A model generated the notes under the pieces. That model searched no databases. It was given only the letters and a program-made list of their open reading frames with translations, and was not told the DNA's origin. Source: Sabellastarte sp. h YS-2021 (lineage: Eukaryota > Annelida > Polychaeta > Sabellida > Sabellidae). From it: a stretch of DNA of 64,000 nucleotides. The stretch covers positions 97,916,221 through 97,980,220 of the forward strand of contig OZ024931.1 in NCBI GenBank assembly GCA_964017235.1, in the 5' to 3' direction. Position 1 is the stretch's first letter; each line of letters starts with the position of its first letter. A program made the position numbers and the translations under genes. This document shows, in pieces, positions 22,641-33,844 of this stretch.

Positions 22641-22961
22641 CATGGCGACTTCTTTGGTTGCCTAGCAACCTGTAAACTGTCCCTGCCAGAGCTAGCAAGA
22701 CTGCCGACATTTTCAGTGTATGTTGTTGTAAATCTTCAAACTTGTGGACAAAATAAATAAAAATAAAAGAACTTGATCATTCTCATGTAACACAAGCCTT
22801 TTGAAGAAAAAAATGAATTCTGAATACGTAGAGGAATCGTCTTCATCCAACAATGAAACATCAATGCCGCCATCTTACAAATAGTGGCGCTCACTCCACC
22901 ATAAAATGGCCACAAAAGCACTTTTCCTCTGTGCTTCTTTAATTTCGTCCTGAGAAGACAT
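22641..22961 (-). pseudogene. A2 gag N-terminal remnant
   Basis: The start codon is at 22,959-22,961 (minus), in the same context as the A1 gag start (GTCCTGAGAAGACATTGTC). The stretch ATAAAATGGCCACA.AA matches the A1 zinc-finger region (CGHFMAEWDDHH). A later stretch, GTTGCCTAGCAACCTG with CTGTCCCTGCC (22,657-22,690), matches A1 gag at 59,650-59,690. About 300 codons between these are missing and the frame is broken. Confidence 0.75.
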
Positions 22962-23044
22962 TGTCAACACAGATGTCTTACCACAGAACCCAAAAGCCAC
23001 AAAAATCCATCCAACTTAATAAAAATCCAAAAAGAAAATAAATA

Positions 23045-23250
23045 CGTCCACACTCTGGGATGGCCAACAAAAATAATGAAGGTTGTTTACTAGCGTGGTC
23101 ACATGACCACTAGGGGGACATGCTAGTTCACACTCACTCACTGGCCTCTTAAGGTATCTTAAAACGTTTCTCAACATTGGCCAGTGAGTTGGATGGCACC
23201 AACATATAGCAATGGTCAGGAAATGGTAAGTGTATTTTTCGCAATAAAAT
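23045..23250 (-). repeat. A2 5' ITR
   Basis: Inverted copy of the 3' ITR, holding TCACATGA (23,099-23,106) and the stem-loop arms ACTCACTGGC and GCCAGTGAGT. It ends in TTTTTCGCAATAAAAT. Confidence 0.9.
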
Positions 23251-23934
23251 GAATATTTTCTGACAACCGATCGGTTGACCTCCAGTTTGTATGTGACGTC
23301 ATCGTCATGTCACCTGGTGAATGATTCGTAAAAAGCTCAAAATTACGGTCAATATACGCGGTGAAACAAAGAATTTCGTGTTAAGAATGATGGAAAACCT
23401 AAATTGGCATTTATAAAGCCAGTAGAAGTGAAGAAATGAAATAATTCATCGCGGAAATAATTATTCCCAAAGGAAATCCAACATTCTGACACCATGTGAC
23501 CTGATGAGCGATAATAAAATCTTTGTAACTATGTGAAAACAATGCACACTCAAGTTGACAATACGGTCAAAATACGTGGTGAAACGAAGAATTTCGTGGA
23601 AAGAATGAAGGAAAACCGTCAATTAAAATTACAATGCCTGTAGAAGTGCATAAAACGAATTAATTTACAAAGGAAATGAATATTTCCAAAGGCAATCCGA
23701 CATTCTAACACCATGTGACCAGATGAGCAATAATACGAATTGTGAAAAATACGTAAAAATGATTGCACAAATATACAATAAATTCACCAGAAATCGAAGT
23801 AAAAGTAAATGAAATGGAGGAGGTGAATAAAACAGCAAAGAAGTACTCACAGAGCATCAAAAGCGTGTAAATGCAGGTCTTTTGAGAGATAGCAAAAACG
23901 CCTGTTGAGACATCAACCGCCACAAAAAGAATGA
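23251..23934 (-). promoter_or_regulatory. D 5' leader with tandem duplication and CRE-like site
   Basis: Two direct copies of about 200 bp (about 23,342-23,516 and 23,550-23,735) share ACGGTCAA.ATACG.GGTGAAAC, AATTTCGTG and CACCATGTGACC. TGACGTCA lies at 23,294-23,301. The location, just inside the 5' ITR and upstream of where gag would start, suggests a promoter/leader. The function is inferred. Confidence 0.6.
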
Positions 23935-24135
23935 ACTATTTCTGTATTACTGCGCACGGCGGAGTGAATTAGGTCACCAGGGGTCAAAGGTAGCAAGTAT
24001 ATAGGTTTAAAGAGGGTCTCCCCTCATATTTTAAATTCTATGTACGGTGTATGTGGGGGTCACTGAGCGCCAAGCCACGCTTACCCAAGTGTTTTCATAT
24101 GGTAGAGTATATTACATTTTTATGAAATAAAATTT
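23935..24135 (-). repeat. D 5' ITR
   Basis: Inverted match to 7,190-7,400 over about 190 bp, ending in CATATGGTAGAGTATATTAC plus an A/T-rich tip. B2 RT sequence resumes right after it. Confidence 0.9.
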
Positions 24136-26534
24136 ACATTTTCCACTCTTTCGATTGTGTTCTTTGACAGAAGAGACTGGATACAAGTGGCCAGTGCTTG
24201 GTCTTTTTGAAGGGCCTTGTACTCTGACAGAATCAGAGGGAATCTGACCAAATTTGCTTTTGAAAGGAATGGCAGTACGTAGCCATTGGTGATAATGTTT
24301 AACACGTTTGAAGAACATTTGTTTGTTTGCCAATCTCTTCCGAAAGAACAGAGGCGACCTCCTACCGGTGGACCGAGGGAGGCTTTATGGAGTCAATGGG
24401 GAGAGGGGTTTCCACGCCCCCGCCCCCTGTGGTGGGGTCGAAAACGACCCCTGGAGCCTCTGAAGTTCGGTTTCCCCCTTCCTGAGGAAAACGATTGGTT
24501 ACTGCTTTGTGAGGAGTTGCCCCCATAGGGGGGTTTCCTGTAGGAGCCTCTTTTCTTGTTGTGGGGACCACGAAAGGGCTTATAGGGTCCAAAACCCTGA
24601 GTCTTTAGAGGTGCCTTTTTTGAGGAGGAAGTCTTCACCTTCCTTCACAAGTTGAGACTGGAACAAGGAGGGGTCCCAAAAGGACGAGTTCCTGAGTTCT
24701 TGACATCTTGTTTCCCCTAATTGTGGTTGCAAGAGGGTCATTTCAGCTTCGCGCCTAAGCAAGCCAGTGTTACCCATAGAATATAGTTCCCTCTGGAGTA
24801 TATGGGCTAGGGATTTGCTGAGGCATGTAAGAGCCCTGTGTTGGATAAGAACCGTCTTATTCCAAAAATCTAAGTACTCACAGGCTTGTTCATAGCCACG
24901 CTTTGCTGCTTTCTCAGGATTGGCACCTTTCTGGATCTGAGTCTTAACCTTCTTGATGGTTGATTTAATGCTATGTTGACACTTTTCATTCAAGGGAAGC
25001 ATTGCAAGAAGATGAAGTTTTGGCAAAGGCAGCAGTGAAGTTGAGCGTGGAGATATTTTGCCTAGCTTGGTGTTCCAATTCCTTTAGAATTGGTTGGGGA
25101 ACCTTGCCCATAGGAGCCCCTGGGGGTTTAGGAGTAATACAGATTTTGGCAAAATCTGTATTCAACTCCTGAAATTTTTCCTGATAACAGGGCTGTCCCA
25201 CCTTGTACCACTTTGTAGTGGTACAGGTAAATTAGTGGCCTGAAAGTCATGTTCAAATTTATCAAAGGCATCTTTGATAACTGAGCTAATTGGAAGTATA
25301 GAGGAAGGACCTCTAGGTCTGAGCTCTTGACAGCCTTTCTCATCGTCCAGACCCATGACTGAAGTTGAGGACCTAGGCATAGACTCCCTGGGGTCAGGGA
25401 GGGAAAGAATGCACCTAAAAGTGTCAACCTCTTCAGCATACTGTGAGTGAATGTCAGACAGAGCTACTTCCCTATAATAAGGGGGGTCTGGATCATGTTG
25501 AGGTTGGTCTTGATCAGAGACAGCCCCTGAGGGCTGAGCCCCAGAGGGCTTAGAAGTCCCGTGTCTGGCTACAGAGGACTGATCCTCCTCTGAGGAAGAT
25601 GACACATATCTGGACCTGGTTTATGTTTACTCTTATTATCATGTTTTTTAGGTTTAGCAGATGGAATCCAAGGTTCATCGGATTCATCATTGAATTGATC
25701 CGAGGCAGACCTGGGTTCAACCTACTGTGAGAGTGACAGTGTTTTTAGGTCTATCCGAGACCTTCTTAGAAGGTTCTTTGGATGCACTAGCATTCTGATC
25801 CGATGTATTATAAGGATCAGATCCGAGACGTGGAGGAATTGCTGGACCATAGTCCACATCCATATCCTCGGTCTGAATGGTAGCTCTAGGTCTCCGAGGG
25901 GGTAGGTCCAGATTAACAACAGCACGAGATGATGTACCAGGTTTAGAAGCAGAAACCGAGGTCTGATCCACCTCTGTTTGTTTTTTAGAAGTCAACTCCT
26001 CTCGGAGTGACTGAAAAGATTCCAACATAGATGCCTGGAATGAACCCACTTGCTGCTGTAAATGGATGTTAAGTGAATTACCCAGGGATTTTTCTAGATT
26101 TGTTTAATTTTCTGCTGTAAGGCAGTACCTGGGGTGGGTGGGACAGTTTTGGCTGGAGTTTTGAGAGACAATGAACTGAAGGGTAGGGGCCGAGGATGTG
26201 GGGGTGAGGTAAATAAATTGTCTGCAGCACTCTCAAAGTCTGCATTGGAACCAGTGAAGGAATCCCCGTCACCCTCACCCAAAAGATCAAGTTCATCATC
26301 TTTTGCACTAGAAGCGTCCGCCTTTTGTTTCTTTATATAGCGTTTCCTTTGTTGAATTTTGTTCATCTGTGAAAGATGCACAGATATCACAGGGCGCTTC
26401 AAAGGAGACACAGGGGTCATCACCCTTGCCAGATTCCCTACAGGTAGGGCAATAGTTGTGTAAATCAAAAGAAAACAAAAATGACGGCATTTTCTAGCTC
26501 TTGGTTTGTCTTTATTCGTTTGATGGGTGGACAT
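24136..26534 (-). pseudogene. B2 gag and RT N-terminus, frameshifted
   Basis: The minus-strand Gag starts at 26,534 with MSTHQTNKDKPRARKCRHFC. It then shows, in a shifted frame, the second Cys cluster (CPTCRESGKGDDPC, CDICASF). An acidic/Ser-rich middle (SSAKDDELDLLGEGDGDSFT) follows, then a Gln/Pro-rich stretch. Next is the helical ELEHQARQNISTLNF...LLRREAEMTLL core (24,700-25,100) and a basic, Gly/Arg-rich tail (KKRGSYRKPPYGGNSSQSSNQSF). At least four frameshifts are needed to follow it. The downstream RT N-terminus (KRVKHYHQWLRTAIPF) lies at 24,240-24,310 and stops at the D junction. Gag role is inferred: RNA/DNA-binding particle protein. Confidence 0.85.
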
Positions 26535-26739
26535 TTTAAACGCAATAAAAGACGTAGATGTAAAAAAGCCTGAATCGAGGAAAACTCAAAACACGCGAAA
26601 ATAAGAAATATACTTATCCTGTCAAAACAGAAATTTTACAGAAGAATCCATGTTATATAATAAAAGAAATAAACAAAAATATACCTCCAACAATACGTAA
26701 AAGCTGAGATATATATGAAAATGTCTGTAGAGAAAGTAG

Positions 26740-26866
26740 GGCGATTGGTCAGAAGTTATCACGTGACGACAACTTGAGGCTATGGCCAACTATAAATGTC
26801 TATTTTTCTTAGACGTTGGCCATGATGCCTTGTGGCCATCCGAGAACAGCATTGAGTCCCACATGG
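26740..26866 (-). repeat. B2 5' ITR (outer tip displaced to 27,244-27,274)
   Basis: Contains GATTGGTCAGAAGTTATC and TCACGTGA (26,759-26,766), inverted relative to the 3' ITR. The terminal CCACATGGTAAGCTATTGTA piece is split off by a MITE and continues at 27,244. Confidence 0.9.
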
Positions 26867-27243
26867 TAGTGGTCAGACCGGTTCTGAAAATGAAAACTGG
26901 TCTCCGGGACTTTGAAACCGAACGAAATCCGGTATTTCGAAAGTGTGCAGAGATATGGTAAAAAATTTTACGCGAGCGTACATGAGCAATATTTCTCATG
27001 AGGAAATATGGATTCGCGAGATATTTTGAAGTTTGTAAACTTCATTTACCATGAATATAAAGTAAAAATGTAAGCTGTTTCCTCAAATATAAACGTTCTT
27101 TATTGTTTTGACAAAGTATTAACCAGTAGAAAGCCTAATATAATGACGTTTTCAATAACCGGTTCTTTAATATTCTTTGCGGATTTCGTCATTTCTACCT
27201 AAACGAAAGGAAATGGTAAACCGGTTTACCGTTCACACCACTA
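26867..27243. mobile_element. hAT-like MITE (377 bp) in the B2 5' ITR
   Basis: It begins TAGTGGTCAGACCGGTT and ends with the complement of TAGTGGTGTGAACGGTAAA (imperfect terminal inverted repeats). It is flanked by a perfect 8-bp duplication CCACATGG (26,859-26,866 and 27,244-27,251). An 8-bp duplication with TAGNG termini fits the hAT superfamily. There is no transposase ORF. In B1 (60,928-60,935) the site is uninterrupted. Confidence 0.92.
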
Positions 27244-27274
27244 CCACATGGTAAGCTATTGTAGCGTAATAAAA

Positions 27275-27905
27275 GTAAAACTTGTAATCTAGGTTACATA
27301 ATTGTATCTATGCTATAAATGAACAAACGAAAGGACGGAATTACACCAATTTCGAAAGCAACTTAGCTATGATGGTGATGTATCTCCCTGTCAAGTTTGA
27401 ATTCGATTGGACAAAGCATTTTCGAGTTAAGAGTCCGGAAAAAGGAATGTTGACGAACAAACCAACAGACGGAATTTGATTGGACACAGCACTTTCGAGT
27501 TAGAGTCAGGAAACAGAAATGTTGACGGACAGACAAATGGACAAAAAACAGACAAAAAAACAGATGGAATTACACCAATTTCGAAAGGAACCTAGCTGTG
27601 ATGGTGATCTATGTCCCTGTCAAGTTTGAATTTGACTGGACAAGAAGTTTTAGAGTTAGAGTCTGGAAATGAAATGTGGATGGACAGACGGACAGACAGA
27701 CAAACGGACAAACAAACGGACGGAATTACACCAATTTCGAAAGGAACCTAGTTATGATGGTGATCTATCTCCCTGTCAAGTTTGAATTCGATTGGACATT
27801 GCTGTTTTCGAGTCCGGAAACGGAAATTTTGACAGACAGACAAATAGACAAAAAATGGACGGAATTACACCAATTTCGAAAGGAACCTAGCTATGATGGT
27901 GATCC
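27275..27905 (+). repeat. H2 element, 3' part with S1 units
   Basis: Resumes the H copy broken at 3,923 (TAATCT.GGTTACAT.ATTGTATCTAT). Four to five S1 units (CACCAATTTCGAAAGGAACC) follow, some shortened. The terminal hairpin seen in H1 is missing because the array changes to S2 units at about 27,905. Confidence 0.85.
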
Positions 27906-28737
27906 AATTGAAAATTGGAATGGCTAACCTGAAGACATACTCTGTGGGTCAAAAATTTCGTCGAAAATTGCTCTATCTAACATGGTTTTCGAGATATAAG
28001 CATTTTTGTGTTTTGCATTTTTTGTGAAAAATTCAAAAATTCAAAATGGCTGTAATTTTTGACGAGACAAAAATTTTTGAAAATTGGGATGGCTACTCTG
28101 CAGCGACACCCTGTGGGTCAAAAGTTTTGTCGAAATTGCTCTATCATGCATGGTTTTCGAGATATAAGCATTTTGGTGTTTTGCAATTTTTGTGAAAAAT
28201 TCAAAATGGCCGCCGGTTTTGGCGAGACAAATTTTTTTTGAAAATTAAAATGGCTACCCTGCAGAGATACTCCGTGGGTCAAAAATTTCGTTGAAATCGC
28301 TCTATCTAGCATGGTTTTCCAGATATGAGCTTTTTTGGTGTTTTGCAATTTTTGTGGAAAAATTCGAAAATTCAAAATGTCCGCCATTTTTGGCGAGACA
28401 ACATTTTTTTGAAAATTGGAATGGCTACTCTACAGAGATACCCTGTGGGTCAAAAATTTCGTTGGAATCGCTCTATCTAGCACGGTTTTCAAGATATAAG
28501 CATTTTTGTGTTTTGCAATTTTTGCGAAAAATTCGAAAATTCAAAATGGCCGCCATTTTTGATGAGATACAAATATTTGGAAATACGTGTTAGTTCATCT
28601 GGAGAGATACCCTGTGGGTCAAAAATTTCGTCGAAATCGCTCTATTGCACACGGTTTTCGAGATATAGATACAGAATAGATAAAACGCATTTCAAGTTCT
28701 CATTCGGACAAATTTGAGAAAAATTGGCTATCTGCAA
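27906..28737 (+). repeat. S2 tandem array (about 5 units of about 160-180 bp)
   Basis: Units carry TTCAAAATGGCCGCCATTTT, ATACCCTGTGGGTCAAAAAT and GGTTTTCGAGATATAAGCAT. The array passes into S3-type sequence near 28,690. ORFs within it are repeat artefacts. Confidence 0.88.
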
Positions 28738-29281
28738 TAGTGTAGGGATTGGTGCTCGATCTTTCAATATCGATCGATCATCCCACAGAACTGCCGATAT
28801 CGACACATACTACCAGCATTTCAATATCGAAACCACATATAAGAAACAGACAAAAATAAAATAAACAGAGTAATTTTACTGCTTAAATAAATATTTATTA
28901 TATAAACGCCTTAAAAAGCACATTTACAACAGAAATAAATTGGTTCAAGTCTGGCGCCATCTTTGTTTACATTGTCAGTGACAACTTCCGGTTTCACGGA
29001 AGAGAAACAAAACCTGACAGCTAGTACACAAAAAAGCATGAAAACTCTTATTTGATTGGATTTTTGTTCATTTTATTTAATTTTATATTGCAGAAATATA
29101 TTTTTGGTGCAAAGTAGTATCTTTTGATAATTTCGTGAATTTATATGTGCACGTTTTCAAATAACCTGTATTATCGCCCACGGCTTACGTTAACGGTCCC
29201 GATATTGAAATATCGATCGATCCACAACCCTAAATTTTCATTCGATATCGATCCTCAATATGGCTCTCGATCCCTATACTA
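28738..29281. mobile_element. Non-autonomous hAT-like element (544 bp) in S3 array
   Basis: It begins TAGTGTAGGGATTGG and ends with the complement of TAGTATAGGGATCGAG. The ends are rich in ATCGATCG and TCAATATCG words. Flanks are ATCTGCAA (28,730-28,737) and AACTGCAA (29,282-29,289), an 8-bp duplication with one mismatch. The uninterrupted S3 unit (GGCTATCYGCAATACTTTTA) is present nearby, for example at about 29,412. No transposase is encoded. Confidence 0.85.
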
Positions 29282-30658
29282 AACTGCAATACTTTTAAGA
29301 GATAATTCGCATTTAATCATTTTGAGTAGTGAGTAATTACCTATGGGTCTGAAACTTCACCATGTGAAAGCTCTTCCAAAAGTAGGTGAATGAGTTATTT
29401 AAGAAAAATTGGCTATCCGCAATACTTTTAAGAGATAATTCACATTTACTCATTTTGAGTAGGTGAGTAATTATCTACGGGTCTGAAACTTCACCATGTG
29501 AAAGCTCTCCCAAAAGTAGATGAATGAGTTATTTGATAAAAATTGGGTATCCGCAATACTTTTAGAGATAATTCGCATTTACTCATTTTGAGTAGGTGAG
29601 TAATTATCTACGGGTCTGAAACTTCACCATGTGAAAGCTCTCCCAAAAGTAGATGAATGAGTTATTTGATAAAAATTGGGTATCCGCAATACTTTTAGAG
29701 ATAATTCGCATTTACTCATTTTGAGTAGGTGAGTAATTACCTACGGGTGTGGAACTTCATCATGTGAAAGCTCTCCCAAAAGTAGATGAATGAGTTATTT
29801 GATAAAAATTGGGTATCCGCAATACTTTTACAGATAATTAGCATTTACTCATTTTGCTCTTATGGTTTGCGAGATATTTGTGATTTTTCACATTTTCACT
29901 AAAAGTAGCAATAAAGTAGCCATTACTTACTTGTACATTGAGCAACAGTTGTGAAACTTCAATATGTTACAGTTCACAAAAAAGTAGATGAACAACATAT
30001 TTGAGAGAAATTGTGTAGCTGCAATACTTTTGAAGATATAAGCCATTTACTCATTATGGTTACCATTAAAAATTGACAAAGTAGCTATTACTCACTTAGC
30101 TATGGAGATACACTTCCAAACTACTGACCATGTTGTAGCTGTGGAGAAAGTAACTGAACAACATATTGCAACAAAATACTCTAAATGCAATAGTTTGAGA
30201 GTTATAGGCCATATAATTATATTAGGTAAAAGTGCTATTACTCACTCAAAAGTAGGCCAAAGTTCACCAATCCCCTTAGCATAGGACATTGTTGTACCAC
30301 CCTGTGGTTCAAAAATTCACTCGAAATTGCTCTATCTCTTACGGTTTGCGAGATATTTGTGATTTTTCACATTTTCACTAAAAGTAGCAATAAAGTAGCC
30401 ACTACTCACTTGTGCATTGAGCAACAGTTGTGAAACTTCAATATGTTACAGTTCACAAAAAAGTAGATGAACAACATATTTGAGAGAAATTATGTAGCTG
30501 CAATACTTTTGAAGATATAAGCCATTTACTCATTATGGTTATCATAAACTACAGTTCTGCAACTTCACTATGTGGTAGATCAGCCAAAAGTAGGTGAATG
30601 AATTTTTTAGAAGAAATTGCCTACCTGTAATACTTTTAGAGATAAAAGACATTTACCG
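29282..30658 (+). repeat. S3 array grading into S4-like units
   Basis: Four S3 units of about 143 bp (CATTTACTCATTTTGAGTAG, CTCCCAAAAGTAGATGAATG) are followed by longer mixed units of about 280-460 bp at 29,870-30,658. The last two longer units are direct copies (GTGATTTTTCACATTTTCAC at about 29,880 and 30,360). Confidence 0.85.
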
Positions 30659-31527
30659 AAACCACGCATTGTTATGCCCATAGTCGAGTAAACGCCCCTC
30701 CCCAACTTTCATCAAATGTACAAAAAAAAATTAAAAAAATAAAGGTCCAAAGCCATACATAAATCATGCTATTTATAAATATCACAACAAAATATATTCT
30801 TTGAAATGAAACCAGGTGTATTGCTAACATTAATGATACGTTCTTTCTCTTAGATCTCTGCCTAGCAACTGGTATTGATTACACTTCCTGTTCACGTATA
30901 TAACTACCTGATGATGTTTTTTCAAAAGTTTTATAACCACATTTCTGATCTTTACACGTAAATAACTGATTCCATGTTTTATGTGACTCTTAATAGCTAG
31001 GGACTTTGAAAGACTATTAGTTAAAATGTTTGAAGCCATAAAATTAGAAAAGAGATGAACATACATTGAGTTTCTCGGTCAGAATTCCTCTTACTTCATT
31101 CAAGGTGATTTAAAGTTTTTTATGAGGCCTGTAATTCTTCACTGACACACGGTGCAATTTACCTGCACTGACAGAACATCACAATAAATGTGGCACTCTT
31201 AAAAGTTATTTATTGAATAAATAATAAATACTACCAGACAACATATTTCTTCACTTTATGTGAGTTTTATAGCTTTCCCCTAACTAATCTCCACCTTGTT
31301 TTTACGACGGAAAATCACAAATGGGAGTCTATTATTGTTCAATGAAATGAAGGCTGAAATGTCAATAAAAACCCAAGAAAACCAACATGTTAAAAATCCT
31401 AAGTACACTGAAATTTAGGTTTTAGTGCTTTATTTAACTTTTATTATAATCAATTAAACGCCCATCCCCAACTTCTGCAAAAATCTGCCTTTATCGCCCA
31501 TGGGCATAATAACGAGCGTTCCCGGAA
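30659..31527. mobile_element. Putative TIR element (about 870 bp) of unknown superfamily
   Basis: The insertion interrupts a repeat unit whose intact form (AAAGACATTTACTCATTTTA) is seen at 31,660 and elsewhere. The ends share ACGC.....TTATGCCCAT in inverted orientation, with TTGGGGA.GGGCGTTTA further in. The target duplication is at most 2-3 bp (AC). No transposase was recognised. The superfamily is left open. Confidence 0.6.
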
Positions 31528-33118
31528 CTCATTTTAGTAGCTATGACTGAGCTATGCAAAGAGCTATAGATCTGAAACTTCACTATTAGGTAGATCAACC
31601 AAAAGTAGGTGAATGACTTATTTAGAAGAAATTGCCTATCTGTAATACTTTTAGAGATAAAAGACATTTACTCATTTTAGTAGCTATTACTCAACTTTCC
31701 AAAGAGCTACAGTTCTGCAACTTCACTATGTGGTAGATCAGCCAAAAGTAGGTGAATGACTTATTTAGAAGAAATTGCGTGTATGCAATACTTTTACAGA
31801 TAAAAGGCATTTACTCATTTTAGTAGCTATGAGTGTGCTATGCAAAAAGCTATAGATCTGCAACTTCACTATGTGGTAGATCACCCAAAAGTAGGTGAAT
31901 GACTTATTTAGAAGAAATTGCCTATCTATAACACTTGTAGAGATAAAAGACATTTACTCATTGTAGTAGCTATTACTCAGCTATCTACTCACTTAGCTAT
32001 TGACCTAGATCTGCAAAAGCAACAAAAATATAAAGGACACAGGAAAGTAAGCTTATCAAAAACTAGATGAATAACAAATGAAAAGATTTGCCTAACTTTA
32101 ATACTTGTGAAGGTATTCGACATTTATTTCCATCATAATTTTGCTACAAATAAAGAAATGGCTATTGCTCACTTATGACATGCAATAGAACCCCAAACGA
32201 TATGCCATCTTATACTTAATGAAAAAGTAGCTGAACAAATTATTTTGTGAAAATACTGTAACTGCAGTAGTTTTTGAGTTACAATGGATTTACTCAACAG
32301 TCAGAATTTCAAAGTAGCTATTACTCAGCTATCCAATGTACAACAGGTCTGTAACTTTACTATCTCATAGCTTATCAAAAACTAGATGAATAACATATTT
32401 GAAAATATTTCCCTAAGTTGAATACTTTTGAAGATATTTGAAATTTACTTATGTTGTTATTTTACTACAAATAATAAGGAAATAGCTATTACTCACTTGT
32501 GGCATGCAATAGAACCCTAAACTATATGCCATCTTATAGTTAAGGACAAAGTAGCTGAACAACATATTTTACGAAAATACTCTAACTGCAATAGTTTTGG
32601 AGTTACAATGGATTTACTCAACAGTAACAATTTCAAAGTAGCTATTACTCAGCTATGCAATGTGCAACAGGTCTGAAACTTTACTATGTGATAGCTTACC
32701 AAAAGCTAGGTGAATACATGTTGAAAGATTTAACTGTAATAATTTTGAAGATATTTGACATTTACTTATGTTGTTATTTTGCTACAAATAAGAAAATAGC
32801 TATTACTCACTTATGGCATGCAATAGAACCCCAAACTATGTACCATCTTATAGTTAAGGACAAAGTAGCTGAATAACATATTTTAGGAAAATACTATAAC
32901 TGCAATAGTTTTGGATTTACAATGGATTTACTCAACAGTCACAATTTCAAAGTAGCTATTACTCAGCTATCCAATGTGCAACAGGTCTGAAACTTTACTA
33001 TGTAAAAGCTTATCAAAAAGTAGATGAATAACATATTTTGAAAGAAATCCCTAATTTTAATACTTTTGAAGATATCTGACATTTACTTATGTCGTTATTT
33101 TGCTTCAAATAAGGAAAT
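31528..33118 (+). repeat. S3/S4-like tandem array, split by element E
   Basis: Two unit types of about 150 and 310 bp alternate: one with GGTAGATCA.CCAAAAGTAGGTG, one with TTTGCTACAAATAAGRAAAT, CTATTACTCACTTATGGCAT and GATTTACTCAACAGTCA. The array stops at AAGGAAAT and resumes at 47,850. Confidence 0.88.
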
Positions 33119-33480
33119 TGGAAAATTTAATAGTAAATTAAATTTTTATAAGTTAATACCTTACCTAGTGGACAGATGCATATGTCCGGCGCCCTGCCGG
33201 TCTCGCCAAACGTTAGAAAAAAACGTCCTGAGCTGGGGTATGGCCGGGACCGGTAGTGTCCTGTTCATTCGCCAGGTGGCTGTGTAGCCTCCCTGTCGGT
33301 GTACTGCGCATGCATGCGTATGCGCACTTCTTCTTTTTGTTGTCTACCTTAGAAAGTCCCCTTTTTTTTAGCTTAGAATAGCGGGGAAGGTAGGGTGGGA
33401 ATCCCCTTGTCCACTAGGTATGGTATTAACTTATAAAAATGTAATTTACTATTAAATTTTCCATTTTATTGCGTTAATAC
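33119..33480 (-). repeat. E 3' ITR, G-rich block and ICR
   Basis: ITR box GCCAAACGTTAGAAAAAAAC begins at 33,205. A G-rich block GCGGGGAAGGTAGGGTGGGA lies at 33,381-33,400. The ICR core TTTTCCATTTTATTGCG is at 33,457-33,473. The C9/T7 tract at 33,623-33,638 lies a little further into the element. Confidence 0.9.
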
Positions 33481-33844
33481 ACCTTACCTAGTGGACAAAT
33501 GCAGAATAACTACCCAGTGGATGGAGGGTAGCTGAATAAGGGGTAATTTCCCAGAACTCTGACTAGTAATAAGGGTGCCTGAGGCAATGGTCAAGTCGAC
33601 CAGCCCTAAGCAAAACACCGTTCCCCCCCCCTTTTTTTCTTTGTACAAACTCAACCCGAGTGTACAGGGAGAAACGAGAGGGAGAATAAAGTTCCGAGCC
33701 ACCTAGTAGAGGAAGAAGAACAGGAACTGAAGTTTCTATCACTATACTCCTGGGTCCAGTTGGGATCATGGCAGCCCAGAAGCAAGGATACACACATTCC
33801 TGTGCTTTACTACAATGCTATATTATCTGTGGACCTGTTGAGCA

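Larger units (their letters stand above)
17514..23250 (-). mobile_element. DIRS retrotransposon A2 (family A), old copy inside D
   Basis: Both ITRs match those of A1, the left at 17,540-17,650 and the right at 23,045-23,250. The 3' ITR carries a roughly 48-bp deletion removing an ITR stem-loop. The ICR is intact (17,725-17,830). All coding regions are broken and partly duplicated. It carries a SINE and a (GTT)n microsatellite that A1 lacks. The left flank ends in AAAT and the right terminus in GCAATAAAAT. Confidence 0.9.
7185..24135 (-). mobile_element. DIRS retrotransposon D (family D), heavily decayed and interrupted
   Basis: The element is defined by a 3' ITR at 7,190-7,436 that is inverted relative to 23,935-24,130 (TAAAGAGGGTCTCCCCTCAT and its complement, TACGGTGTATG and its complement), plus an ICR at 7,437-7,560. 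It is inserted in the RT gene of B2. It contains three later insertions: H1, K and A2. Own sequence totals about 6.2 kb, as expected for DIRS. Coding capacity has decayed beyond clear domain recognition, except for short stretches similar to other DIRS RT. The relative age (older than A2, H1 and K, younger than B2) follows from nesting. Confidence 0.85.
3924..27274 (-). mobile_element. DIRS retrotransposon B2 (family B), split by element D
   Basis: This is a minus-strand DIRS element. It has a 3' ITR (3,924-4,137), an ICR (4,138-4,225), a tyrosine recombinase, an RT/RNase H/methyltransferase-like region, gag (to 26,534) and a 5' ITR (26,740-27,274). Its boundaries are set by the paralogous empty site in H1: flanks ...GCTAAGAAAT and GTAATACTT... 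correspond to ...GTTAAGAAAT and GTAAAACTT... here. Without the D insertion (7,185-24,135) and a 377-bp MITE, the element is about 6.0 kb. About 230 bp of RT present in the sister copy B1 (52,191-52,420) are missing exactly at the D insertion point. It cannot be active now. Confidence 0.9.

Noticed and set aside
22387-22710. Opposed ORFs of 107 and 63 codons as a gene
   Set aside because: The minus-strand one includes A2 gag sequence in the wrong frame (LLGNQRS region). The other is its shadow.
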